Positions 35,462-43,548 of a DNA stretch of 64,000 bases are shown in pieces. The stretch spans positions 52,233 through 116,232 of the forward strand of contig DWYE01000069.1 of assembly GCA_019118845.1 (NCBI GenBank). Reading direction: 5' to 3'. The notes beneath the pieces are model-generated. The model was not told the origin of the DNA. It saw only the letters and a list, made by a program, of their open reading frames with translations, and made no database searches. Every line of letters begins with the position of its first letter. Positions within the stretch are counted from its first letter, which is position 1. The position numbers and the translations under genes were made by a program. This DNA is from Anaeromassilibacillus stercoravium (GTDB taxonomy: Bacteria > Bacillota > Clostridia > Oscillospirales > Acutalibacteraceae).

Positions 35462-35938
35462 ATGAAGAATTGTCCAAAATGTGGCAGCCCATTGCCGGAA
35501 GGCGTAAAATTCTGCCCGACGTGCTCGTATGACCTGGGGAAACAGCCCGACACCGTTGAGAATACAGCCCAAACAGAACCCTATGTAAAAGCGCCCTCGG
35601 ATTCCCAGCAGCCAAATAGCAATACCCCGCCTCAGGGATACAATGCGCAGCCTTCCCAGCAGCCGCCTGTCTATACCCCCTATCCGGCGGTCCCGAACAA
35701 TGGCAACCCCAAAAATTATACTGGCCTGTTGGTCTGGTCCATCGTCAATTTGGTTTGCTGCTGCCTGCCATTGGGCATCGTTGGCCTGGTTTTCACGGTT
35801 ACTTCCAAGAACGAAATGACGGCGGAAGCACAGGAAAAGAAACTCAAGAATGCATTTATTTGTAACCTTATCGGCACAATCGTCGGCTTTGTTGTCGAGA
35901 TCATTTGGGTATTCCTCAACATTATTCTTGCGTTCTAA
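35462..35938 (+). CDS. zinc-ribbon protein with CD225/dispanin-like membrane domain
   Basis: 158 residues. An N-terminal zinc ribbon (CPKCGSPLPEGVKFCPTC), then about 55 residues of Pro/Gln/Asn-rich linker, then two membrane segments (LLVWSIVNLVCCCLPLGIVGLVF and GTIVGFVVEIIWVFLNIIL) with AEAQEKKLKNAFICNLIG between, the layout of CD225/dispanin domains. AGGAGG precedes the ATG. Such proteins are common in Firmicutes and of unknown function. Confidence 0.85.
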   Translation: MKNCPKCGSPLPEGVKFCPTCSYDLGKQPDTVENTAQTEPYVKAPSDSQQPNSNTPPQGYNAQPSQQPPVYTPYPAVPNNGNPKNYTGLLVWSIVNLVCCCLPLGIVGLVFTVTSKNEMTAEAQEKKLKNAFICNLIGTIVGFVVEIIWVFLNIILAF

Positions 35939-36034
35939 AACCTGTCCCCTAATATGAAAATGGGAATTTTACAGAACTGCGGCAGAATACCTCTTTAAAG
36001 GAGGGGATTCGTCTGGGAAAGTTCCCTCATAGCC

Positions 36035-36063
36035 AAATCCCCGGCAAAGCCGGGGATTTTTTT
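36035..36063 (+). terminator. terminator of the zinc-ribbon/CD225 gene
   Basis: AAATCCCCGGC-AAA-GCCGGGGATTTTTTT, perfect stem with a three-base loop and T7 tract. Confidence 0.92.
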
Positions 36064-36106
36064 GCAACAAAAAACCTGTCTGTGGAGTTAATCCACAGAC
36101 AGGTTT
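36064..36106 (-). terminator. terminator of the ribosomal protein operon after rplL
   Basis: AAAACCTGTCTGTGG pairs with CCACAGACAGGTTTT (15 pairs); on the minus strand the stem runs into TTTTTTG. It ends the operon without rpoB following. Confidence 0.92.
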
Positions 36107-36125
36107 TCTTCTTGTGAAAAAGAAA

Positions 36126-36503
36126 TTACTTTACTTCGACTTCTGCGCCAGCCTCGGTCAGCTTCTTGCTGATTGCGTCCGCATCGTCCTTGGAAACGCC
36201 TTCCTTAACAGCCTTCGGTGCGTTGTCAACAACTTCCTTCGCTTCCTTCAGGCCCAGGCCGGTGATCTCGCGGACAACCTTGATGACCGCGATCTTGTTG
36301 CCGCCAGCGCTCTTCAGCACGACGTCAAACTCGGTCTTCTCTTCAGCAGCCGGAGCAGCGCCCGCAACCGGAGCAGCAGCAACAGCAACCGGAGCAGCAG
36401 CGGAAACGCCGAACTCCTCTTCGAGAGCCTTAACGAGCTCGGAGAGCTCCAGAACGGTGAGTGCCTTAACATCTTCAATCAGCTTAACAACTTTATCAGA
36501 CAT
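36126..36503 (-). CDS. rplL: 50S ribosomal protein L7/L12
   Basis: Forms the flexible stalk that recruits translation GTPases. 125 residues: N-terminal dimerisation domain (VVKLIEDVKALTVLELSELVKALEEEFGV), an Ala/Val/Pro hinge, and the C-terminal domain EKTEFDVVLKSAGGNKIAVIKVVREITGLGLKEAKE. GGAGGTATTATC precedes the ATG. Last gene of the operon; rpoB, its usual downstream neighbour, is absent. Confidence 0.98.
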   Translation of the reverse strand: MSDKVVKLIEDVKALTVLELSELVKALEEEFGVSAAAPVAVAAAPVAGAAPAAEEKTEFDVVLKSAGGNKIAVIKVVREITGLGLKEAKEVVDNAPKAVKEGVSKDDADAISKKLTEAGAEVEVK

Positions 36504-36568
36504 GATAATACCTCCACATTTTTCAATTTAAATTTTGTGCGCCTGTGGCGCTGGACAAATAAAAACGA

Positions 36569-37102
36569 TTATGCATTCGCAGCTTGTTTCTCTGCGATGG
36601 CATTCAATGCGACAACCAGGCCCTTCATCGTGCCATTCAAGACCGTGACGAAGCCGGTGATCGGCGCATTCAAGCCGGACAAAGCCTGTGCGACCAAGAC
36701 TTCCTTGGACGGGAGCTTTGCAAGGCTCTTAACTGCCTCTACATCGATGACCTTTCCGTCTACGAAACCAGCCTTGATTTCAAACGTCTTGCTCTTATCG
36801 GCAAAATCGCACAGAGCTTTTGCGCTGCCGGTGTAGTCATCTTTGCTGAGAGCAATTGCAGTCGTGCCCTCCAGGACGGAGTCCAGACCTTCAATCCCAG
36901 CATCCTTCAAGGCCAGCTTCAACAACGTGTTCTTGACAACCTTGTACTCGCCGGTCTCACGCAGCTGCTTACGAAGCTTTGTATCCTCCGCAACAGTGAT
37001 GCCCTTATAGTTGACGATCACGCCGATGCAGGAGTTCTTCAGGCTCTCGGAAAGTTCCGCAACGATTTGCTTCTTTTGTTCCAATACCTTCTCGCTTGGC
37101 AA
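36569..37102 (-). CDS. rplJ: 50S ribosomal protein L10
   Basis: Base of the L7/L12 stalk. 177 residues. Recognised by the start SEKVLEQKKQIVAELSESLK, VNYKGITVAEDTKLRKQLRE and YKVVKNTLLKLAL. The start is TTG with GGAGGT eight bases upstream. Preceded by an L10 autoregulatory leader and its own promoter, followed by rplL 65 bases later. Confidence 0.97.
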   Translation of the reverse strand: MPSEKVLEQKKQIVAELSESLKNSCIGVIVNYKGITVAEDTKLRKQLRETGEYKVVKNTLLKLALKDAGIEGLDSVLEGTTAIALSKDDYTGSAKALCDFADKSKTFEIKAGFVDGKVIDVEAVKSLAKLPSKEVLVAQALSGLNAPITGFVTVLNGTMKGLVVALNAIAEKQAANA

Positions 37103-37334
37103 ATGGATTCACCTCCGTAACCAAAATTACATTCCCATGGGGACGGAGCAAAGAAAAAGCCCTTCCCAAACCGGGAAGGGCATAAAACACATTTTTACGC
37201 TGTACAATCCAGCAAAACATGTTCTGTAGCTCTATCCTCGGCAGGCTGGGAAACCCCATTACGCAATGCGCCTGCTGTCTTTGAATAAAGGACAGCAACG
37301 AATTCGCTTTCCAAATTGCGGGAAAGCAGTATTT
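37103..37334 (-). promoter_or_regulatory. L10 leader with attenuator
   Basis: The rplA-rplJ gap on the minus strand holds a terminator-type hairpin GCCCTTCCC...GGGAAGGGC followed by TTTTTC (forward 37150-37181). Position and architecture fit the known L10 leader, where the L10-(L12)4 complex binds its own mRNA to balance stalk protein supply. The L10-binding kink-turn was not traced base by base. Confidence 0.75.
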
Positions 37335-37363
37335 ATCTTAACACAGGGAATCGCCCTTGTCAA
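37335..37363 (-). promoter_or_regulatory. promoter of rplJ-rplL overlapping the rplA stop
   Basis: Minus strand: perfect TTGACA (forward 37358-37363), 17 bases, TAAGAT (forward 37335-37340). The -35 box contains the TGA stop codon of rplA. Confidence 0.8.
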
Positions 37364-38061
37364 GCACCAGCGCCAACTTTGTTCGGGTTCATCTTGACGC
37401 CCGGGCCCATCGTGGTAGCGACCACACAGGAACGGATATACTGGCCCTTTGCAGCAGCCGGCTTTGCCTTGATGATGGCACCGATGAGTGCATCGAAGTT
37501 CTCTTCCAGCTTCTGAGCGCCGAAGGAGACCTTACCAATGACGCAGTGGATGATGTTGGTCTTATCGAGGCGGTATTCGATCTTACCGGCCTTTGCGTCT
37601 GCGATTGCCTTGCCGATTTCGCGGGTAACAGTACCAGCCTTCGGGTTCGGCATCAAGCCGCGGGGACCGAGGATCTTACCGAGGCGGCCAACCAGACCCA
37701 TCATATCCGGAGTCGTGATCAGCACGTCAAAATCCATCCAGTTCTCGCTCTGGATCTTCTGCACCATCTCTTCTGCACCGACAAACTCTGCGCCAGCCGC
37801 TTCCGCGTCCTTTGCAGCGTCGCCCTTGCAGATTGCCAGAACGCGCACGCTTTTACCAGTGCCGTTCGGCAGAACGATGGCACCGCGGACCTGCTGGTCC
37901 GCATGACGGCTGTCAACGCCCAGTTTGACATGGACTTCCACCGTCTCGTCGAACTTCGCGGTGGAAGTCTTTACGCAGAGTTCCAGCGCTTCGTTCGTAT
38001 CATAGAACTTAGAACGGTCGATCAGCTTTGCGCTGTCGACATATTTTTTACCGTGTTTCAT
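37360..38061 (-). CDS. rplA: 50S ribosomal protein L1
   Basis: Forms the mobile L1 stalk at the E site. 233 residues, full length. Typical start KHGKKYVDSAKLIDRSKFYD, the VEVHVKLGVDSRHADQQVRG and VLPNGTGKSVRVLAICKGD segments, and the GPRGLMPNPKAGTVT signature. GGGAGG precedes the ATG. Follows rplK by 55 bases. Confidence 0.98.
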   Translation of the reverse strand: MKHGKKYVDSAKLIDRSKFYDTNEALELCVKTSTAKFDETVEVHVKLGVDSRHADQQVRGAIVLPNGTGKSVRVLAICKGDAAKDAEAAGAEFVGAEEMVQKIQSENWMDFDVLITTPDMMGLVGRLGKILGPRGLMPNPKAGTVTREIGKAIADAKAGKIEYRLDKTNIIHCVIGKVSFGAQKLEENFDALIGAIIKAKPAAAKGQYIRSCVVATTMGPGVKMNPNKVGAGA

Positions 38062-38116
38062 TGGTTTTCCTCCCTATTGAGTGGTAAAATCGGATTTGTT
38101 CCTCCCACCCGGGTGA

Positions 38117-38542
38117 TCAATCTACGACTTCGATGCCCATGCTGCGTGCAGTGCCCGCGATCATGCTCATGGCAGATTCGACGGAAGCAGCGTTGAGGTC
38201 GGGCATTTTCTGTTCGGCAATCTTCTTGACCTGCTCACGGGTAATCTTTGCAACCTTTTTCTTATTCGGCTCGCCCGATGCGGTTTCAATTCCGCAGGCC
38301 TTCTTGATGAGAACAGCCGCAGGCGGCGTCTTGGTGATAAACGTAAACGAACGGTCCGCATAGACCGTGATGACGACAGGGATAATCAGTCCCGCGTCTC
38401 CCTTTGTACGCTCGTTGAATTCCTTTGTGAACGCCATAATGTTGACGCCATGCTGACCGAGAGCCGGTCCAACAGGCGGCGCCGGCGTTGCTTTGCCAGC
38501 CGGTATCTGGAGCTTAATCAAGCCCGTAACCTTTTGAGCCAT
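38117..38542 (-). CDS. rplK: 50S ribosomal protein L11
   Basis: Binds the GTPase-associated region of 23S rRNA and is required for the stringent response by RelA. 141 residues: GLIKLQIPAGKATPAPPVGP, LGQHGVNIMAFTKEFNERT, then the RNA-binding C-terminal half ending GTARSMGIEVVD. The ATG with GGAGGT seven bases upstream gives the canonical start MAQKVTG; the frame is open further. Confidence 0.98.
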   Translation of the reverse strand: MAQKVTGLIKLQIPAGKATPAPPVGPALGQHGVNIMAFTKEFNERTKGDAGLIIPVVITVYADRSFTFITKTPPAAVLIKKACGIETASGEPNKKKVAKITREQVKKIAEQKMPDLNAASVESAMSMIAGTARSMGIEVVD

Positions 38543-38684
38543 TATTTGCACCTCCAAAATTTGTGGTAAATGGCGGAACAGGCGTTTCACCCGTTCCTCC
38601 CACAGGGGAAGCTTCTGTTCCTGCTCCCCAGGGGACTTCGTCCCTCATAATAAGCGGTTCCCCGCATATTACCATCTTATCAGC

Positions 38685-38705
38685 GCGCTGGGAGCCGCCC
38701 AGCGC
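38685..38705 (-). other. hairpin between nusG and rplK
   Basis: GCGCTGGG and CCCAGCGC form a perfect eight-pair stem with a five-base loop. No T-tract follows. It lies in the 185-base nusG-rplK gap; more than one complementary GC-rich segment is present there, so this leader may be structured. Confidence 0.5.
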
Positions 38706-38727
38706 CCGGACCTTCCGGAAAAGGCCC

Positions 38728-39249
38728 TTAATCCATTGTTTCCGCCTGGTCGAGCTCCAGCTCCACCGGCGTTTCACGTCCAAACATACTCACCGTAACG
38801 CGGACGCGGTTCTTTTCCAGGTCGACTTCCTCCACGGTGCCGACAAAGCCCTCCAAAGGACCATCGACGATCTGGACGGAATCGCCTACGTCATAGTTGA
38901 CTTCCACCTCGCGCTTCTCCACTCCAAGCCGCGCCACCTCTTCGTTGGTGAGCGGGATCGGTTTGGAGGACGGCCCGACAAATCCGGTACATCCGCGGAT
39001 ATTGCGCACAACATACCAGGACTCGTCCGTCAGAACCATTTTGACCAGAACATATCCGGGAAAGATCTTGCGTTCCACATCGCGCTTTTTGTTATCCTTG
39101 ATCTCGGTAACCGTTTCCGTGGGCACGCGGATCTCCTGGATCAGATCCTGCAATTGACGGTTCTCAACCGTTTTTTCAAGGTTGGATGCCACTTTGTTTT
39201 CATACCCGGAATAGGTATGAACAACGTACCATTTTCCTTCTTCGGGCAT
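38728..39249 (-). CDS. nusG: transcription termination/antitermination factor NusG
   Basis: Binds RNA polymerase and links transcription with translation and Rho. 173 residues. NGN domain (KWYVVHTYSGYENKVASNLE, KIFPGYVLVKMVLTDESWY, VRNIRGCTGFVG) and the C-terminal KOW domain (VGDSVQIVDGPLEGFVGTVEEV). The ATG seven bases after GGAGG is preferred over one two codons earlier that abuts the ribosome binding site. Confidence 0.97.
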   Translation of the reverse strand: MPEEGKWYVVHTYSGYENKVASNLEKTVENRQLQDLIQEIRVPTETVTEIKDNKKRDVERKIFPGYVLVKMVLTDESWYVVRNIRGCTGFVGPSSKPIPLTNEEVARLGVEKREVEVNYDVGDSVQIVDGPLEGFVGTVEEVDLEKNRVRVTVSMFGRETPVELELDQAETMD

Positions 39250-39270
39250 AACCATTCCTCCGCTTCCTGC

Positions 39271-39582
39271 TTAGGCGATATTCATAATCAATCCCAGCAG
39301 GTTCATGAATGCGGTGTCCAAGCCAAAAATGACCAGGCCGACGACGATGATCGTCACCAGGACAACACCTGTGTTTTTAAACACAGACTTTGGGGTTGGC
39401 CACACAATTTTTTTGACCTCGTTTTTGACATCGCGAAGGAACTTGCCTGTGTTCTTGAAAAAGCGGACAAATACATTTTCTTTTTTGTTCTCTTTCTTGT
39501 CCGACTTTTCCGTCTTTGCCGGCTTTTCAGCTTTAACAGCCTGTTCGGTGTCTTTGACGGTCTTCTCGGTATTCTCTGGCAT
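39271..39582 (-). CDS. secE: preprotein translocase subunit SecE
   Basis: Small membrane clamp of the SecYEG channel. 103 residues: a charged Lys/Glu-rich head of about 38 residues, the conserved cytoplasmic helix FLRDVKNEVKKIVWPTPKSV and one transmembrane helix (VVLVTIIVVGLVIFGLDTAF). GGAGGG precedes the ATG. Located between rpmG and nusG as is normal. Confidence 0.95.
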   Translation of the reverse strand: MPENTEKTVKDTEQAVKAEKPAKTEKSDKKENKKENVFVRFFKNTGKFLRDVKNEVKKIVWPTPKSVFKNTGVVLVTIIVVGLVIFGLDTAFMNLLGLIMNIA

Positions 39583-39602
39583 TTTCTGTCCCTCCGTCCG
39601 GC

Positions 39603-39752
39603 TTACTTCGTTTCCTTATGAAGCGTGTGCTTCCTGCAGAAACGGCAGTACTTGTTCATCTCAAGTCTGTCCGGATCATTCTTCTTGTTTTTCATTGTGT
39701 TGTAGTTGCGCTGTTTGCACTCTGTGCAGGCTAATACGATTTTCACTCTCAT
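39603..39752 (-). CDS. rpmG: 50S ribosomal protein L33
   Basis: 49 codons. Product starts MRVKIVLACTECKQRNYNT and ends CRFCRKHTLHKETK; the paired CxxC motifs (CTEC, CRFC) make it the zinc-binding form of L33. GGGAGGTG lies before the ATG. First gene of the rpmG-secE-nusG-rplK-rplA operon, 138 bases behind the promoter at 39890. Confidence 0.95.
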   Translation of the reverse strand: MRVKIVLACTECKQRNYNTMKNKKNDPDRLEMNKYCRFCRKHTLHKETK

Positions 39753-39889
39753 GACGGCACCTCCCGTTATACGGAACAATTTTCAAGGACCTGTGCGGCT
39801 GCACAGCTCCCCGGACCCACTTTTTACAGGTCCACAGCCTCCCTCAAAAAAGGGTACAAAAAAAGAACCCCAATTCATGAGGTAAGATT

Positions 39890-39918
39890 ACTATACCATA
39901 CCCGCGCCCGGCGGTCAA
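39890..39918 (-). promoter_or_regulatory. sigma-A promoter of the rpmG-secE-nusG-rplK-rplA operon
   Basis: Minus strand: TTGACC (forward 39913-39918), 17 bases, TATAGT (forward 39890-39895) with an extended TGG. Confidence 0.85.
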
Positions 39919-39986
39919 GGGATTTTTCGAAAAACCTGCGAAAATTCCGCATGTTTCCTAGGGATTTCAGGCCTGAAACAAGGCAT

Positions 39987-40027
39987 GCGCCGCTGGGGAC
40001 ATTCCAAATGTAGGTCCCCAACGGCGC
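39987..40027 (-). terminator. hairpin after the 262-codon unknown gene
   Basis: GCGCCGCTGGGGAC pairs with GTCCCCAACGGCGC (one mismatch) around a 13-base loop. There is no T-tract, so intrinsic termination is uncertain. Confidence 0.5.
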
Positions 40028-40064
40028 AATGTTTCCGTTTTAAGGCCCTGAAAACCAGGCGCCC

Positions 40065-40853
40065 TTACCGCAGGTCGTTCAATGTCTCTGCAGAATATTT
40101 CTTTTGTTTCTTCTTCTTTTCCGGTTTCACCGTTTTCCCGCGGTACTTTTTACCCGCGCGGTATGCCTCTTGCAGCTCCTTGCGGAACTGCGGCACCATC
40201 TTCTGCTCCACCGTTTCCGGATCGTGTATCCCGTTCAGCAATACGATCGTGATGATCGAGCGCACATCCATGTCGCCTGCGGCATACATATCCCCCAGGA
40301 TATCGCAAAGGCGCTTGATCTGCTCCGGCCTTCCTGAGGATAGGAGCGATTCGATCTTGGGCAGCACGTGCTCCTTTGCAAAGGTCACGCCGCGCACCAT
40401 ACCGTACCAGGAGCGTTCCTCTGTGATCTCTTCGCGCAGATCCGGGAAAATTCCTACAAGGCGGTTGTAGAAGAACAACGGGTCCGCATTGCTTTCGCCG
40501 CCCTTTGCCTTGCGCTTTGCCGTCTGCACGGCAGCCACGCGGCGGGGGCCCTCGATGGTCTCGACAAAGTCGTTGGCAATGCTCTCCGCTTCGGCGAGCG
40601 GCCGCTCTTCCGGCTCAAACAGCCACCGGGAAAGGATCTTCCATTTCTCGTCGGGGCCATCGTCCGTCATTGCGCAGGCCCGCAGCTCAAACTGCTTCTT
40701 CTCTTCGTCAAAAAAGACGCTGTACGCCACGCTCTCGCCGACAAACAGCGCCGTGGTTTCATTCTCGCCGTCCTTGTCCCGCTGGAACCCCTGCGGGGTG
40801 AGCGCTGCGCCCGTCTTCTCTACAATCAGGTCAAATGCCTTCTGATCCAACAA
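40065..40853 (-). CDS. conserved-looking protein of unknown function
   Basis: 262 residues, soluble, mixed charge. I do not recognise the family. It opens LDQKAFDLIVEKTGAAL, has aromatic/charged stretches (YSVFFDEEKKQFELRAC, WKILSRWLFEP), a central helical part and a strongly basic tail (KKYRGKTVKPEKKKKQKKY). The start is one of two adjacent TTG codons five and eight bases after AGGAGT. It has its own promoter, 70 bases upstream, and is monocistronic. The Lys-rich tail may bind RNA or the ribosome, but that is only a guess. Confidence 0.75.
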   Translation of the reverse strand: MLDQKAFDLIVEKTGAALTPQGFQRDKDGENETTALFVGESVAYSVFFDEEKKQFELRACAMTDDGPDEKWKILSRWLFEPEERPLAEAESIANDFVETIEGPRRVAAVQTAKRKAKGGESNADPLFFYNRLVGIFPDLREEITEERSWYGMVRGVTFAKEHVLPKIESLLSSGRPEQIKRLCDILGDMYAAGDMDVRSIITIVLLNGIHDPETVEQKMVPQFRKELQEAYRAGKKYRGKTVKPEKKKKQKKYSAETLNDLR

Positions 40854-40925
40854 TTATCACTCCTGCTCTATCAAAGCCGGTGTTTTCCTTCCATGCTCCG
40901 GCTGTTCTGATCCGTATTTGTGTTG

Positions 40926-40954
40926 ATTATACTACATATTTATTTTTTTGTCAC
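40926..40954 (-). promoter_or_regulatory. promoter of the 262-codon unknown gene
   Basis: Minus strand: GTGACA (forward 40949-40954), 17 bases, perfect TATAAT (forward 40926-40931). Confidence 0.75.
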
Positions 40955-41053
40955 CATACTATTTATCGTTCCTACACCGCTTCCCTTGGCGAATTATGGG
41001 CGAAATACCCAGCAATTTTTCTCAGCCGCCTGCGGCGTTGGCAAATGTAGTGA

Positions 41054-41082
41054 TTGCGCAGATGGTAGCCGTGTGTTATCAT
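41054..41082 (+). promoter_or_regulatory. promoter of the ddl-murI cluster
   Basis: TTGCGC, 17 bases, TATCAT, 77 bases before ddl. Confidence 0.6.
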
Positions 41083-41158
41083 ATATATTCAAGGGTCCGC
41101 GTGATCAAAAGCACATTCGAAACACGCGAGTCCCCGAACAATCAGGAGGTAATATCGT

Positions 41159-42226
41159 ATGGAAAAACGCAGGATTGCCGTGATTTTCGGCGGATGTTCC
41201 TCGGAGCATGAGGTCTCCCGACTTTCTGCAAAATGCGTTATTGATAACATTCCAAAAGAAAAATATGAAATCATTCTCATTGGCATCGACAAGGCCGGCC
41301 GCTGGTTCCTGACCGACAGCAGCACGGACGACATCGCAAGCGGCGCATGGGAGCAAAACCCGCGCAACCGCGTTGCGTTCCTCTCGCCGGACCGCTCTGT
41401 GGGCGGGCTGGTTGCCCTCGACGGCGGCCATGCCTGTGAGATTATCAAGGTAGACGTTGTGTTCCCGGTTTTGCACGGCAAAAACGGCGAGGACGGAACC
41501 ATCCAGGGGCTGTTCCAAATGGCCGGCATCCCCTTTGTCGGCTGCGGCACGCTGGCCTCCGCCGTCTGCATGGATAAGGCGGTCACCCGCGCCCTGTTGA
41601 CCGGGGCGCGCATCCACCAGGCCAACTACCTCTGGTTCTTCGCATGCAACTACGCCGGAGAAGGCGTGGGGAAAATCAAGCGCAAGGTCGAAGCGCGCCT
41701 CGGCTATCCGGTCTTTGTGAAACCGGCAAATGCCGGTTCCTCGGTGGGCGTGAGCAAGGTGGAATCCGAAGCGGAATTGGATGCCGCGGTCGCCAAGGCT
41801 GCACATGAAGACAGCAAGGTGGTCATCGAAGAATGCATCGTGGGCCAGGAAGTCGAGTGCGCGGTGATGGGCAACGAGGTCCCGAAGGCCTCCATCGTGG
41901 GCGAAATCGCCCCCTCCGCCGACTTTTACGATTACGACGACAAATACAAGAACGGCACCTCCCAGCTCTATATCCCCGCGCACCTGGCGCCGGAGGTTGC
42001 CGACGAACTCCGCCACATTGCGGAGCGTGCCTACCGGCTGCTGGGCTGCACCGGCCTGGCCCGCGTGGACTTCTTTGTGCGCGGCGGGAACGAAATCCTG
42101 CTCAATGAGCTCAATACCCTGCCGGGCTTTACCTCCATCAGCATGTACCCCAAGCTCTGGGAGGCGTGCGGGGTTTCTATCCCGGAGCTGCTGGAGCAGC
42201 TGATTCAACTCGCATTTCAAAAATAA
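41159..42226 (+). CDS. ddl: D-alanine--D-alanine ligase
   Basis: Makes the D-Ala-D-Ala end of the peptidoglycan precursor. 355 residues. ATP-grasp fold: IAVIFGGCSSEHEVSRLSAK, VVFPVLHGKNGEDGTIQGL, GIPFVGCGTLASAVCMDK, VFVKPANAGSSVGVSKV, then GLARVDFFVRGG and LLNELNTLPGFTSISMYPKL with the metal-binding Glu/Asn. CAGGAGG precedes the ATG. First of a plus-strand run ddl-murI-DUF1934-argS, partly cell-wall genes. Confidence 0.96.
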   Translation: MEKRRIAVIFGGCSSEHEVSRLSAKCVIDNIPKEKYEIILIGIDKAGRWFLTDSSTDDIASGAWEQNPRNRVAFLSPDRSVGGLVALDGGHACEIIKVDVVFPVLHGKNGEDGTIQGLFQMAGIPFVGCGTLASAVCMDKAVTRALLTGARIHQANYLWFFACNYAGEGVGKIKRKVEARLGYPVFVKPANAGSSVGVSKVESEAELDAAVAKAAHEDSKVVIEECIVGQEVECAVMGNEVPKASIVGEIAPSADFYDYDDKYKNGTSQLYIPAHLAPEVADELRHIAERAYRLLGCTGLARVDFFVRGGNEILLNELNTLPGFTSISMYPKLWEACGVSIPELLEQLIQLAFQK

Positions 42227-42250
42227 GGCCGGAAGGGATAAGGAATAACA

Positions 42251-43063
42251 ATGGATAACCGACCAATCGGCGTATTCGATTCCGGGCTCGGCGGCCTGAC
42301 CGCGGTCAAGGAGCTTCTGGAGATCATGCCGCAGGAAGACATCGTCTATTTTGGCGACACCGGGCGTGTGCCCTATGGCTCCCGCAGCCAGGAAACCCTT
42401 ATAAAATACGCAGCGCAGGACATTCACTTCCTGGAAGAAAAGCAAGTGAAAATGATTGTCATCGCCTGTGGGACCATCAGCTCCCTTGTTGGACGCCTGA
42501 AAAAGCCGCAGGACCTTCCAATCATCGACGTCCTATACCCCACAGCCCTCGCCGCTTCGCTTGCTACGCACAACAAACGCGTCGGCGTGATCGGGACCTC
42601 CACAACGATCCACAGCGGTTCCTACCGCCGGGTGCTCGCGGAAATCGACCCACAGATCCAAGTGTTTGACCGCGATTGCCCGCTTTTCGTCCCGCTGGTG
42701 GAAAGCGGCTTTATCGAAGAGGACGAACCGGTAACCCGCCTGGTGGCGGAGCGCTATCTCGGCGAACTGCGGGACGCTGGGGTGGATACCCTCATCATGG
42801 GCTGTACCCATTATCCCATCATCAGCCGGATCATCGGTTCCATCATGGGCAAGGGGGTTACGCTGATTAACAGCGGGCGGGAAACCGCGTTTTGCTGTAG
42901 GAAACAGCTGGAAGAAAGCGGCCTGCTTTCCGGCCGGACCTCCAAAGGACAGTGTTCCTATTATGTGAGCGACCGAATGGCGGATTTCTCCAAGATCGCG
43001 GGCATTTTTCTCGGCCGGGACATCGGGCAGGAGGTCCACCAGATCGACATCGACCGCTATTGA
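42251..43063 (+). CDS. murI: glutamate racemase with a variant active-site motif
   Basis: Supplies D-glutamate for peptidoglycan. 270 residues. IGVFDSGLGGLTAVKEL (Asp/Ser), DTGRVPYGSRS and MGCTHYPII (second catalytic Cys and His) are all canonical. The first catalytic Cys lies at residue 73 in IACGTISS, where most glutamate racemases have CNTA; the Asn that contacts substrate is Gly here. Context beside ddl supports a cell-wall role. Starts 24 bases after ddl. Confidence 0.93.
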   Translation: MDNRPIGVFDSGLGGLTAVKELLEIMPQEDIVYFGDTGRVPYGSRSQETLIKYAAQDIHFLEEKQVKMIVIACGTISSLVGRLKKPQDLPIIDVLYPTALAASLATHNKRVGVIGTSTTIHSGSYRRVLAEIDPQIQVFDRDCPLFVPLVESGFIEEDEPVTRLVAERYLGELRDAGVDTLIMGCTHYPIISRIIGSIMGKGVTLINSGRETAFCCRKQLEESGLLSGRTSKGQCSYYVSDRMADFSKIAGIFLGRDIGQEVHQIDIDRY

Positions 43064-43086
43064 CCCATTCGAGGGGGAATGTAAAG

Positions 43087-43548
43087 ATGCAGGAAAATTA
43101 TCTGATTTCTATCTTAGGCCGCCAACAGGTGGACGGGGAAACCGGGGAAGTCCAGGTGACCACGCTCGGTTCCTATGTAAAAAAAGGGAAAAACCGATAT
43201 ATTACCTATAAAGAATACGACAGCGAAGTCAATGGGAAACCGGTGACCTCCGTGCTCAAGGTGGAAGGGAACGACAAAGTGACCCTCATGCGCGGTGCGG
43301 GGAGCACCCGCCTGGTGCTGGAAAACGGCAAGCGCCACCTCTGCCAGTACGACACCGGCTATGGAAACATGATGATTGGGATCTTCACCAGCCAGCTTCA
43401 CTCCAACCTGACGGACGAAGGCGGCAAGCTGGAGGTGCGCTATACGCTGGACATCAATTCCAACCTGTCCAGCTCCAATGAAATTTTGATTACCATCAAG
43501 GAGGCAGAAAATAAAGATGTCGAAACTCGTGCAACAGGCGACCACTGA
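43087..43548 (+). CDS. DUF1934 (YwiB-like) protein
   Basis: 153 residues, a calycin-type beta-barrel family of unknown function. Recognised by LISILGRQQVDGETGEVQ, YITYKEYDSE, LKVEGNDKVTLMRGAGSTRLV and the RYTLDINSNLSSSNEILITIKE end. In Bacillus ywiB lies next to argS, exactly as here: the last 32 bases overlap the argS start. The ATG after GGGGGAATGTAAAG gives the family length. Confidence 0.9.
   Translation: MQENYLISILGRQQVDGETGEVQVTTLGSYVKKGKNRYITYKEYDSEVNGKPVTSVLKVEGNDKVTLMRGAGSTRLVLENGKRHLCQYDTGYGNMMIGIFTSQLHSNLTDEGGKLEVRYTLDINSNLSSSNEILITIKEAENKDVETRATGDH

Noticed and set aside
40065..40853. Naming the 262-codon gene from its Lys-rich tail
   Set aside because: A basic tail alone does not identify a family; left as unknown.
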